This document shows, one piece after another, positions 34,557-42,964 of a stretch of 64,000 bases of DNA. Made by a program: the position numbers and the translations under genes. The notes below the pieces were generated by a model that saw only the letters and a program-made list of their open reading frames with translations, searched no databases and was not told the DNA's origin. Source of the DNA: Nocardia sp. CC227C. GTDB lineage: Bacteria; Actinomycetota; Actinomycetes; Mycobacteriales; Mycobacteriaceae. The stretch spans positions 215,786-279,785 of the forward strand of contig NZ_JASITE010000010.1 in the NCBI RefSeq assembly GCF_030767025.1. Direction: 5' to 3'. How positions within the stretch are numbered: the stretch's first letter is position 1; each line of letters opens with the position of its first letter.

Positions 34557-35966
34557 ATGGCCAAGACTTACGTCGGGGCGCGCCTACGGCAGCTGCGCAC
34601 CGAACGGGGGCTGAGCCAGGTCTCTCTCGCCAAGAAGCTGGAGATCTCGGCGAGCTACCTGAACCAGATCGAACACGATGTGCGTCCGCTCACGGTACCG
34701 GTGCTGCTGCGGATCAGCGAGGTGTTCGGCGTCGACGCCAGCTTCTTCTCCTCCCAGGACGACACCCGGCTCATCGCCGAACTCCAGGAAGTCGTGATGG
34801 ACCAGGAACTCGGCATCGAGGCGGACGCCGCCGAGATCGCCGAAATGGTGTCCGCGCACCCGACGCTGGCGCGCGCCATGGTGAATATGCACCGCCGCTA
34901 CCGCAATACGACCGCGCAGCTGGCCGCCGCCACCGAGGACCGCTTCGCCGACGGCAGCGGCTCCGGAGCCATCTCCCGCCCGCACGAGGAGGTGCGCGAC
35001 TTCTTCTACCAGCGGCAGAACTACATTCACGAATTGGACACCGCCGCAGAGGAACTCGCCACCCGCATGCGCTTCCACGGCGGTGACCTCAAGCGCGAGA
35101 TCGCCCGCCGCCTCAACACCGCGCACGGTGTGCAGATCGTGGAGCGCATCGACCTCGGCGAGGGCGTGCTGCACCGCTACGACGAGGAGAACCGCCGCCT
35201 GGAGATCGCGCCGCACCTGTCCGGCGGCCAGCGCGTCTTCAAGCTCGCCGCCGAACTCGCCTATCTGGAATGCGGCGAACTCATCGACAAGCTGGTCGAG
35301 GAAGGCAATTTCACCAACGACGAGACCCGCGTGCTGGCGAAGCTCGGACTGGCCAACTACTTCGCCGCCGCCACGGTACTGCCCTACACGCACTTCCACG
35401 AGGTGGCCGAGGACTTCCGCTACGACATCGAGCGCCTGTCCGCCTTCTTCACGCAGAGCTACGAAACCATCTGCCACCGTCTGTCCACCCTGCAACGCCC
35501 CAAACTGCGCGGCGTCCCGTTCTCGTTCGTCCGGGTGGACCGCGCGGGGAATATGTCGAAACGGCAGTCCGCCACCGGTTTTCATTTCTCGTCGAGCGGC
35601 GGCACCTGCCCGCTGTGGAATGTGTACGAGACCTTCGCCTACCCGGGCCGCATCATGACGCAGATCGCCCAGATGCCCGACGGCCGCAAATATCTCTGGA
35701 TCGCCCGCACGGTGGAGCGCCGCGCCACCCGCTACGGCGAGCCGAGCAAGACCTTCGCCATCGGCCTGGGTTGCGAACTGCGCCATGCCACCCGCGTGGT
35801 GTACGCCGACGGCCTGGATCTGCAGGACCCCAAGGCCACCCCGATCGGCGCGGGCTGCCGGGTCTGCGAACGCACCAACTGCCCGCAGCGCGCCTTCCCG
35901 CCGCTGGGCAAATCGCTCGACATCAGCGAGCACCGAAGTTCCATATCTCCGTACGTGATCCTCTGA
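34557..35966 (+). CDS. ramB: RamB, regulator of acetate and glyoxylate metabolism
   Basis: A 469-residue ScfR-family regulator: an N-terminal XRE helix-turn-helix (about 8-65; LAKKLEISASYLNQIE), a middle IrrE/ImmA-like region and a C-terminal DUF2083 domain with cysteines in GCRVCERTNCPQRAF near 440. In Corynebacterium and Mycobacterium RamB represses aceA and related acetate genes by carbon source. aceA lies 14 kb away here and shares promoter motifs with ramB. Divergent from ligB. The promoter suggests leaderless translation from the ATG. Confidence 0.93.
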   Translation: MAKTYVGARLRQLRTERGLSQVSLAKKLEISASYLNQIEHDVRPLTVPVLLRISEVFGVDASFFSSQDDTRLIAELQEVVMDQELGIEADAAEIAEMVSAHPTLARAMVNMHRRYRNTTAQLAAATEDRFADGSGSGAISRPHEEVRDFFYQRQNYIHELDTAAEELATRMRFHGGDLKREIARRLNTAHGVQIVERIDLGEGVLHRYDEENRRLEIAPHLSGGQRVFKLAAELAYLECGELIDKLVEEGNFTNDETRVLAKLGLANYFAAATVLPYTHFHEVAEDFRYDIERLSAFFTQSYETICHRLSTLQRPKLRGVPFSFVRVDRAGNMSKRQSATGFHFSSSGGTCPLWNVYETFAYPGRIMTQIAQMPDGRKYLWIARTVERRATRYGEPSKTFAIGLGCELRHATRVVYADGLDLQDPKATPIGAGCRVCERTNCPQRAFPPLGKSLDISEHRSSISPYVIL

Positions 35967-36096
35967 CCAGGTAGGACCGCTTTCTCACCGCGTGATACGA
36001 CCGCGGTGAGGAAGAATTCACCCGTACGCAACCTGGGAAATCGGACAGACATCAAGAGACATTCGGGCGCAACACTTCCCGTTTACCGTTCACGCC

Positions 36097-36132
36097 ACGA
36101 ATACAGCCGCTGTATACGCGGCACGTATTCGT
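36097..36132. promoter_or_regulatory. 36-bp dyad in front of urtA
   Basis: Outer arms ACGAATAC/GTATTCGT and inner arms GCCGC/GCGGC surround a GTATAC core, 52 bases upstream of the urtA start. Candidate operator (GntR neighbour or nitrogen regulator), or an RNA hairpin in the 5' leader. Confidence 0.5.
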
Positions 36133-36183
36133 CGCGGCATGCCACTTGCCGCGGTACACCGTGAAGTGAGAAGGGTCCGCCCC

Positions 36184-37464
36184 ATGCAAGATTCTCGAGA
36201 CCTCGGCCGAGATACGTCCCGGCGCCTGCGCAAGGCGATCGCCGTCCCGACCGCGCTGGCGCTGTCCGCGCTGCTGCTGGCCGGATGCGGCTCCCGGGAC
36301 ACCGATACGGCCTCCGGCTCCAACGCCACGTCCTGCGTAGACACCAGCGCCCCCACCATCAAGGTCGGGTCACTGCACTCGCTGACCGGCACCATGGCCA
36401 TCAGCGAGGTCACCGTCGCCAACTCCACCAAGATGGCGGTCGACGAGATCAATGCCGCGGGCGGTGTGCTCGGCAAGCAGATCGAGCTGGTGCTCGAGGA
36501 CGGCGCCTCGGACCCCAAGACCTTCGCGGAGAAGGCCGAGAAGCTGATCAGCTCCGACTGCGTGGCCGCGGTCTTCGGCGGCTGGACCTCGGCCAGCCGC
36601 AAGGCCATGAAGCCCAAGTTCGAATCGCTGAATTCGCTGCTCTACTACCCGGTTCAGTACGAGGGCCTGGAGGACAGCAAGAACATCTTCTACACCGGCG
36701 CCACCACCAACCAGCAGATCCTCCCGGCGCTGGACTACCTGAAGCAGCAGGGCGTCACCTCCCTCTACCTGGTGGGGTCGGACTACGTCTTCCCGCAGAC
36801 CGCCAACCGCGAGATCAAGGCGTGGGCCGAGGCCAACGGCATGGAGATCAAGGGCGAGGACTACGCGCCGCTGGGCTCCACCGACTTCTCCACCATCGTC
36901 AACAAGGTCCGCAGCGCGGGCGCGGGCGCGGTGTTCAACACCCTCAACGGTGATTCCAATGTCGCGTTCTTCCGCGAGTACGCCAATGCGGGCCTGAACG
37001 CCGAGACCATGCCGGTGGTCTCGGTCTCCATCGCGGAGGAGGAGGTCGCGGGCATCGGCGTGCAGAACATCGTCGGCCAGCTGACCTCGTGGAACTACTA
37101 CCAGACGCTGGACACCCCGGCGAACAAGAAGTTCGTCGACGCCTACAAGGCCGCCTTCGGCGCGGACAAGCCCACCTCGGATCCCATGGAGGCCGCCTAC
37201 ACCTCGGTCTACCTGTGGAAGAACACCGTCGAGAAGGCGAACTCCTTCGCGGTGGCCGACATCCAGGCCGCGGCCGACGGCGTGAGCTTCGACGCCCCCG
37301 AGGGCACGGTCGTGATCGACGGCGACAACCACCACATCACCAAGACCGCCCGCATCGGTGAGATCCGGGCCGACGGCCTCATCTACACCGTCTGGGACTC
37401 GGGCCAGCCGATCGTGCCGGACCCGTATCTGAAGTCCTACGACTGGGCCAAGGGCCTGAAGTAA
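36184..37464 (+). CDS. urtA: urea ABC transporter, substrate-binding lipoprotein
   Basis: A 426-residue lipoprotein: a Lys/Arg-rich N-terminus, hydrophobic core and the lipobox LLLAGC (Cys about 36). The mature part is a type I periplasmic-binding fold of the UrtA/FmdD group (VGSLHSLTGTMAISE, FGGWTSASRKAM, YYPVQYEGLE, YTGATTNQQ), the set that separates urea binders from branched amino-acid binders. First gene of urtABCDE; a hairpin after it probably keeps its message level above the permease genes. GAAGGG precedes the ATG at 36184. Confidence 0.95.
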   Translation: MQDSRDLGRDTSRRLRKAIAVPTALALSALLLAGCGSRDTDTASGSNATSCVDTSAPTIKVGSLHSLTGTMAISEVTVANSTKMAVDEINAAGGVLGKQIELVLEDGASDPKTFAEKAEKLISSDCVAAVFGGWTSASRKAMKPKFESLNSLLYYPVQYEGLEDSKNIFYTGATTNQQILPALDYLKQQGVTSLYLVGSDYVFPQTANREIKAWAEANGMEIKGEDYAPLGSTDFSTIVNKVRSAGAGAVFNTLNGDSNVAFFREYANAGLNAETMPVVSVSIAEEEVAGIGVQNIVGQLTSWNYYQTLDTPANKKFVDAYKAAFGADKPTSDPMEAAYTSVYLWKNTVEKANSFAVADIQAAADGVSFDAPEGTVVIDGDNHHITKTARIGEIRADGLIYTVWDSGQPIVPDPYLKSYDWAKGLK

Positions 37465-37485
37465 CCGACAGCCTTCGATGAGGGG

Positions 37486-37515
37486 CGGCCGGGCGCGGTA
37501 TTCCGCGCCCGGCCG
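37486..37515 (+). terminator. urtA-urtB intergenic hairpin
   Basis: A perfect 13-bp stem with TATT loop 21 bases after the urtA stop and no T-tract. Such hairpins often allow partial read-through so that the binding protein is made in excess. Confidence 0.65.
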
Positions 37516-37539
37516 TAGAGGCGAAATCGAGGTATCGCA

Positions 37540-38424
37540 ATGGATGTAGCTGTCGCACAGCTTTTCACGGGATTGAGCCTGGGCTCGATTCTGCTGCTCG
37601 CCGCGCTCGGCCTGTCCCTGACCTTCGGTCAGATGGGCGTCATCAATATGGCGCACGGTGAGTTCATCATGGCCGGCTGCTACACGACCTTCGTCGTGCA
37701 ACAGGTCATCTCCGCGACCGGCGTAGCGTTGATCGTCTCGCTGATCGTCGGATTCATCGTGGGCGGCCTGCTCGGCGCGGCCCTGGAAGCGGGCCTGATC
37801 CGCTTCATGTACGACCGTCCGCTGGACACCCTGCTGGTCACCTTCGGTGTCGGCCTGGTGCTACAGCAGTTGGCGCGCAACATCTTCGGCGCTCCCGCCA
37901 AGAACGTGGTCGCACCGGAATGGCTGTCCGGCGGCATCTCCATCGCCGGGACGGTGGTCCCCAAGACCCGCATCTTCATCATGGTGCTGGCGGTGGCCGC
38001 GGTCATCGCGCTCGCCGTCGCGCTCAAGGCCACCCCGCTCGGCCGGCGCATCCGAGCCGTGGTCCAGAACCGCAGTCTCGCGGAGACCTCCGGCATCTCC
38101 AGCCGGTTCACCGACATGTCCACCTTCTTCATCGGCTCCGGCCTCGCCGCCGTCGCCGGGGTGGCGCTCACCCTGATCGGCTCCACCAGCCCCACCATCG
38201 GGCAGAGCTATCTGGTGGACGCGTTCCTGGTGGTGGTCATCGGCGGCCTCGGACAGATCAAGGGCACGGTCATCGCCGCCTTCGGCATGGGCCTGCTCAA
38301 CTCGTTCATCGAGTACTCCACCACGGCCTCGGTGGCGAAGGTGATCGTCTTCATCGTCATCGTGGTGTTCCTGCAGGTGCGTCCGCAGGGCCTGTTCACC
38401 GTCCGCACCAGGAGCCTGGCATGA
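37540..38424 (+). CDS. urtB: urea ABC transporter permease UrtB
   Basis: A 294-residue LivH-type permease with about eight membrane helices. Conserved LTFGQMGVINMAHGEFIMAG lies near 27-46 and the VVIGGLGQIKGTVIAA coupling loop near 230-245. It forms the membrane channel with UrtC. GAGGT precedes the ATG at 37540. Length is typical of actinobacterial UrtB, which lacks the long N-terminal extension of proteobacterial forms. Confidence 0.95.
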   Translation: MDVAVAQLFTGLSLGSILLLAALGLSLTFGQMGVINMAHGEFIMAGCYTTFVVQQVISATGVALIVSLIVGFIVGGLLGAALEAGLIRFMYDRPLDTLLVTFGVGLVLQQLARNIFGAPAKNVVAPEWLSGGISIAGTVVPKTRIFIMVLAVAAVIALAVALKATPLGRRIRAVVQNRSLAETSGISSRFTDMSTFFIGSGLAAVAGVALTLIGSTSPTIGQSYLVDAFLVVVIGGLGQIKGTVIAAFGMGLLNSFIEYSTTASVAKVIVFIVIVVFLQVRPQGLFTVRTRSLA

Positions 38425-38494
38425 ACGGTCAGGCGCGGAGGCGGCAGCAGCGCGTAACCACGCAGCGCCCCCGTCATGCCAGAAAGGACACAGC

Positions 38495-39682
38495 ATGAGT
38501 ATCATCGGGCGTCTCAGCGCGAATTCCTCCATCAAACCGCTGGCGGGCTTCGCCGTCGCCGCCGTTCTGCTGTTCGGCGTGGCGCCGGTGGCGCTCAGCG
38601 ATTTCCGGTTGAGCCTGCTGGCGAAGTTCCTGTGCTTCGCCATCGTCGCGGTCGGCATCGGCCTGGCCTGGGGCCGGGGCGGCATGCTCACCCTCGGGCA
38701 GGGCGTGTTCTTCGGCATCGGCGCGTACATCATGGCCATGCACATGCAGATGGCCGATGCCGCCCGCTCCCGCGAGGACGTGCCGGAGTTCATGGTGATC
38801 GCGGGAATTCCCGAATTGCCCTCGTACTGGCAGCCTTTCGCCTCGCCTTCGGTCGCCGTGCTTGGCATTCTGATCCTGCCCGCGCTGCTGGCGGCCGCGC
38901 TCGGGTTCGGTGTGTTCAAGCGCCGGGTCAAGGGCGCCTACTTCGCCATCCTGAGCCAGGCGCTGGCCGCGGCGCTGGCCATCCTGCTCACCGGGCAGCA
39001 GACCATCGGCGGTTTCACCGGGCTCAGCGACTTCCGGTCCTTCTTCGGGTTCCGGCTCGACGATCCGGTGAACCGGCGGATGCTGTTCTTCATCGCGGCC
39101 GGTGCGCTGCTCGCGGTGGTGGCCATCACGCGCCAGCTCATGCACAGCCGGTACGGCGAACTGCTGGTGGCGGTGCGCGATCAAGAGGAGCGGGTGCGCT
39201 TCCTCGGCTACGACCCCGCCAATATCAAGATCGTCGCGTATGTGGTGGCGGCCTTCTTCGCGGGTATCGCCGGAGCGCTGTTCACGCCCATCGTCGGCAT
39301 CATCTCCCCCGCCGACATCGGGGTGGTGCCCTCCATCGCCTTCCTCATCGGCGTCGCCATCGGCGGACGCACCACGCTGCTCGGTCCCGTGCTCGGAGCC
39401 ATCGGCGTGGCGTGGGCGCAGACCACGTTCTCCGAACAGTTCCCCTCCGGCTGGACCTATCTGCAGGGTGTGCTGTTCATCGTGGTGGTCGGCTTCCTGC
39501 CCGCCGGTCTGGCCGGATTCGGTCCGCTGGCAAAGCAGTTCGCGGGGCGGTGGCGGCCCGCGTCCCGGGCGTCCGGCGGAGCGGCCTCCGACACCGCCGT
39601 CACCTCGGTCGCAGCCGCCGACACCGCGGCGACGAGCGACCCCGAATCCCCGGCGGAGGAAGAGAAGGTGCTCCCACGATGA
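38495..39682 (+). CDS. urtC: urea ABC transporter permease UrtC
   Basis: A 395-residue LivM-type permease. AWGRGGMLTLGQGVFFGIGAY lies near 50-70, and IGVAIGGRTTLLGPVLGA near 285-302. About ten membrane helices, then a polar Ala/Pro/Ser/Glu-rich tail of about 40 residues facing the cytoplasm. AGAAAGGA gives a good ribosome site, and the stop overlaps the urtD start by four bases. Confidence 0.95.
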   Translation: MSIIGRLSANSSIKPLAGFAVAAVLLFGVAPVALSDFRLSLLAKFLCFAIVAVGIGLAWGRGGMLTLGQGVFFGIGAYIMAMHMQMADAARSREDVPEFMVIAGIPELPSYWQPFASPSVAVLGILILPALLAAALGFGVFKRRVKGAYFAILSQALAAALAILLTGQQTIGGFTGLSDFRSFFGFRLDDPVNRRMLFFIAAGALLAVVAITRQLMHSRYGELLVAVRDQEERVRFLGYDPANIKIVAYVVAAFFAGIAGALFTPIVGIISPADIGVVPSIAFLIGVAIGGRTTLLGPVLGAIGVAWAQTTFSEQFPSGWTYLQGVLFIVVVGFLPAGLAGFGPLAKQFAGRWRPASRASGGAASDTAVTSVAAADTAATSDPESPAEEEKVLPR

Positions 39683-40500
39683 CCACCGTCGCGCACGAAC
39701 CCAAATTCGGCGGCAATGCCGGAATGGACAGCGAATACCTCGAAATTCGGGGGCTGTCGGTGAGTTTCGACGGTTTCAAAGCCGTCTCCGATGTGGACCT
39801 GACCGTCCTCCAGGGCGATCTGCGCTTCCTCATCGGCCCCAACGGCGCGGGCAAGACCACGCTCATCGACGCCATCACCGGACTGGTCCCCGCCACCGGA
39901 TCGGCGCAGAAGTCCGGCCGGGAACTCATCGGCCGCAAGGTGCACCAGATCGCCCGGATGGGCGTCGGGCGCACCTTCCAGACCGCGAGCGTCTTCGAGC
40001 AGCTCACGGTGCTGCAGAACCTGGATATCGCCGCCGGGGCCGGGCGGTCGGCGCTCACTCTGCTGCGGCGTCGCAAATCGGTCCTGCCCGGCATCGAAGA
40101 GGCTTTGGAGACAACGGGTTTGACCGCACTGCGGGACAAACCCGCCGGGGTGCTGGCACACGGCCAGAAGCAGTGGCTGGAGATCGGCATGCTGCTGGTG
40201 CAGAACGCCTCGGTGCTGCTGCTCGACGAGCCCGTCGCCGGGATGAGCTCCGAGGAGCGCGAGGAGACCGGAAACCTGCTGCGCCGCATCGGCGGTGACC
40301 GCGTGGTCGTCGTGGTCGAGCACGACATGGACTTCATGCGCTCCTTCGCCACCTCGGTGACGGTGCTGGCCGGTGGGCGGGTGCTCTCCGAGGGCACCGT
40401 CGCCGAGGTGCAGGACGACCCCAAGGTGCAGGAGGTGTACCTCGGCACCGCCACGGTGGCCGAGCACTCCGGCGCCGCCGAACCGGAGGAGGCACGCTGA
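39679..40500 (+). CDS. urtD: urea ABC transporter ATPase UrtD
   Basis: A 273-residue ATPase of the LivG type: Walker A GPNGAGKTTLID, the urea-type signature AHGQKQWLEIGM in place of the usual LSGGQ, Walker B VLLLDEPVAGM, and the switch His in VVEHDMDF. It pairs with UrtE to drive uptake. The ATG at 39679 overlaps the urtC stop and its own stop overlaps the urtE ATG (TGATG), showing tight coupling. Confidence 0.95.
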   Translation: MTTVAHEPKFGGNAGMDSEYLEIRGLSVSFDGFKAVSDVDLTVLQGDLRFLIGPNGAGKTTLIDAITGLVPATGSAQKSGRELIGRKVHQIARMGVGRTFQTASVFEQLTVLQNLDIAAGAGRSALTLLRRRKSVLPGIEEALETTGLTALRDKPAGVLAHGQKQWLEIGMLLVQNASVLLLDEPVAGMSSEEREETGNLLRRIGGDRVVVVVEHDMDFMRSFATSVTVLAGGRVLSEGTVAEVQDDPKVQEVYLGTATVAEHSGAAEPEEAR

Positions 40501-41192
40501 TGCTCGAACTCGTGGACATCCACACCGGATACGGGCGCACCGAGGTGATTCACGGTGTGTCGCTGACGGTTCCGGACGACGGCGTGGCCGCCATCATGGG
40601 CCACAACGGCGCCGGCAAAACCTCGCTGCTGCGCGCCGCCGTGGGTCTGCTGCCAACCAAGTCGGGCCGGATCACCTTCGACGGCAAGGACATCACCAAG
40701 CTGCCGCCGTCCAAACGGGTGCGCCACGGCATCGCCTACGTGCCGCAGGGACAGCAGTCGTTCGGACAGCTCTCCACCATGGAGAATCTCCAGGTGGTGG
40801 CGGACGGGCGCAAACGCGGCAAGGAACTCGTGGCCGAGGCGCTGGACCTGTTCCCGGCCCTGCGTGAGCTGCTGAGCCGCAAGGCCGGGCTGCTCTCCGG
40901 CGGCCAGCGCCAGCAGCTGGCCATCGCCCGCGCGCTCATCACCGAGCCGAAACTGCTCATCCTCGACGAGCCCACCGAGGGCATCCAGCCGTCGGTGGTG
41001 GCCGAGATCGAGCGCACCATCATCGATCTCACCCGTCGCGGCGGGTTGAGCGTGCTGCTGGTCGAGCAGCACATCGGCTTCGCGCTGCAGGCCGCCCAGC
41101 AGTACTACGTACTGCGATCCGGACGGATCACCTCCTCCGGCGCGGGCGGTGCGGGAGCCGAATCCGACGTCCGCACGGCCATGGCCATCTGA
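40500..41192 (+). CDS. urtE: urea ABC transporter ATPase UrtE
   Basis: A 230-residue LivF-type ATPase with Walker A GHNGAGKTSLLR, signature LSGGQRQQLAIAR, Walker B LLILDEPTEGIQPS and switch His in LLVEQHIGFAL. IDLTRRGGLSVLLVEQ is typical of UrtE. It closes the urt operon; a GntR gene starts 13 bases after its stop and may share the transcript. Confidence 0.95.
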   Translation: MLELVDIHTGYGRTEVIHGVSLTVPDDGVAAIMGHNGAGKTSLLRAAVGLLPTKSGRITFDGKDITKLPPSKRVRHGIAYVPQGQQSFGQLSTMENLQVVADGRKRGKELVAEALDLFPALRELLSRKAGLLSGGQRQQLAIARALITEPKLLILDEPTEGIQPSVVAEIERTIIDLTRRGGLSVLLVEQHIGFALQAAQQYYVLRSGRITSSGAGGAGAESDVRTAMAI

Positions 41193-41205
41193 TCGGACAT
41201 ACGGC

Positions 41206-42357
41206 ATGGCGCGCAGGGGGCGTATTCCGTTGTCCGAGCGGGTGTACCGGTCGCTACAGGGCGACCTGGCGGCGGGGGTGCTGGTACCCACCGAACGACT
41301 CCGCGAGGAACGCCTCGCGGAGATCTACGGGGTGTCCCGCACCCCCGTCCGCGAGGCGCTGGCGCGGCTGCTCGCCGACGGCCTGATCGAACGGCTGCCG
41401 GACGGGCTCTACCCGCACCGACCCCGCCTCGACGAACTGGCGGACCTGTACGAACTGCGAATCCTGCTGGAATCGCACGGAATCCACCGGCTCCGCACCC
41501 GCGAGCCGGTCGGCGTAGCGGCGGAACCGAATACGGTCGCGACCACCGTCGCCGAGACAGCCGCGCGGCCCACCGACCCACCGTCGGCACCACCCGCCGA
41601 GACAGTGCGGCCGACGACCCCCGAGACAACAACAACAACGCGGCCCACCACCCCGGGCGCGGTAGCGCGGCCAACCACCGAGACAACGGCGCGGCCCACC
41701 ACCGCAGGCGCGTCGGCGTGGCCCGCTGTCTCGGAATCGGCCACCACCCTGCCGTCGCCCACGTTCGCCTGCTCGGAACAAGCGGCGGATGCCGCGCCCC
41801 GCACGGGCACGGCCCTGGCCGACCCGGCGGGCGGGCAGCGCGTGGCGGCCGGTGACGTCGGTACGGCGGACGCGGCCCACCCGGCACCGCGCGTCCGGAG
41901 TGCGGCGACGACGCGCCAGCCGACGCCACGTGCCCCGGGGCCACCGCGGGGGTGGGCGGCGGGTCCGCGCTACGACGCGGCGGTGATCGAACGTGAGCTC
42001 GAGATCTGGCACGACCTCCGCGCGTATCCGCCGGAGCCGGGGGCCGAGCTCATTGCCGCCGACGAGCGGTTCCACTCCCGGCTGCTCGCGGCGTCCGGCA
42101 ATGCGGCGCTGGCCGACGCGCTGGCGACGGTGCACGCTCGGGTGCGGCCGATCCGGGCGCTCGACATCCCCACCCCGGAGCGGATCGCCACCATGACCGC
42201 CGAGCACATCGCCATCGCGGAGCATCTGCTCGCGGGCGAGCTCGATCAGGGGCTGTCGGTGCTGGTCACGCATATCACCGCCTCGCGCGATCACGTGCTG
42301 GCCCGTGCCGAACACGCGCTTCGACTGACGAAACTCGCCCGCGCACTGCGTGATTGA
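41206..42357 (+). CDS. GntR/FadR family regulator with a large insert in the ligand domain
   Basis: A 383-residue protein. The N-terminal winged helix (about 8-72; ERLAEIYGVSRTPVREALARL) and the two ends of an FCD domain (DELADLYELRILLE near 77, AADERFHSRLLAASGN near 285, HIAIAEHLLAGE near 335) are standard. Between the first FCD helix and the rest, about residues 100-250, lies a Thr/Pro/Ala-rich insert of about 150 residues not found in the family, whose members are usually 210-250 long. It starts 13 bases after urtE, so it may answer to a nitrogen compound. Binding function is uncertain given the insert. Confidence 0.8.
   Translation: MARRGRIPLSERVYRSLQGDLAAGVLVPTERLREERLAEIYGVSRTPVREALARLLADGLIERLPDGLYPHRPRLDELADLYELRILLESHGIHRLRTREPVGVAAEPNTVATTVAETAARPTDPPSAPPAETVRPTTPETTTTTRPTTPGAVARPTTETTARPTTAGASAWPAVSESATTLPSPTFACSEQAADAAPRTGTALADPAGGQRVAAGDVGTADAAHPAPRVRSAATTRQPTPRAPGPPRGWAAGPRYDAAVIERELEIWHDLRAYPPEPGAELIAADERFHSRLLAASGNAALADALATVHARVRPIRALDIPTPERIATMTAEHIAIAEHLLAGELDQGLSVLVTHITASRDHVLARAEHALRLTKLARALRD
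41505..41955 (+). repeat. low-complexity Thr/Pro/Ala insert within the GntR gene
   Basis: About 450 bases contain short repeated units encoding TARPTT-, TTRPTT- and ETxRPTT-like runs, splitting the FCD domain while keeping the frame. Composition differs plainly from the flanking coding sequence. Confidence 0.65.
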
Positions 42358-42411
42358 GCCAAAGGTTACCGGTTGGTAGGCGCTGGCTGGGACAGTTTGT
42401 TAGCGTGTGGC

Positions 42412-42951
42412 ATGGTGTCGAGTCAGCCGCGTATCGCCCCCGGTCGCTTCCGAGAGCTGGGCCCCGTCAACTGGCTGGTCTGGCAGCTTCTCTCCCGCGC
42501 CGCGGGCACGGACGACGCGCACCTGTTCAGCACCCTCGGCCAGGCCAGGGGCCTGTTCCGCGGCTGGCTGCACTACTCCGGGCGACTCATGCCGGGCGGC
42601 TCCCTGCCCCGCTACGACACCGAACTGGTGATCCTGCGCGTCGCCCATCTGCGCGATTGCGAATACGAGACCGACCACCACATCCGGTTGGGCAAGCGCG
42701 CGGGGATCACCCAGGAAATCCTCGAACGCCTGCGCCGCGGCCCCGCCGCGGCGGGCTGGAGCGCCAAGGAGCGCGCGCTGCTCACCGCCGTCGACCAGCT
42801 TGTCACCACCCGCGACCTCGACGACGCCGCGTGGAAGTCGCTGGCGGAGCACTACTCCGAGCCCAAGCTCATCGAATTCGTACTACTCGTCAACCAGTAC
42901 GAGGGCCTGGCGAGCACCATCACCGCGCTGCGCATCCAGCCCGATCACTGA
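42412..42951 (+). CDS. carboxymuconolactone decarboxylase (AhpD-like) family protein
   Basis: A 179-residue helical protein of the CMD/AhpD family. The core motif is RDCEYETDHHIRLGKRAG near 78-95, with His residues at the usual proton-relay positions and only one Cys, so the CxxC peroxidase pair of AhpD is absent. LARLRRG-like and FVLLVNQYE helices follow. Members range from ring-cleavage decarboxylases to alkylhydroperoxidase partners; no pathway neighbours decide. The ATG at 42412 is preferred as the family starts there. Confidence 0.8.
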   Translation: MVSSQPRIAPGRFRELGPVNWLVWQLLSRAAGTDDAHLFSTLGQARGLFRGWLHYSGRLMPGGSLPRYDTELVILRVAHLRDCEYETDHHIRLGKRAGITQEILERLRRGPAAAGWSAKERALLTAVDQLVTTRDLDDAAWKSLAEHYSEPKLIEFVLLVNQYEGLASTITALRIQPDH

Positions 42952-42964
42952 CGCGCACCCGCGG

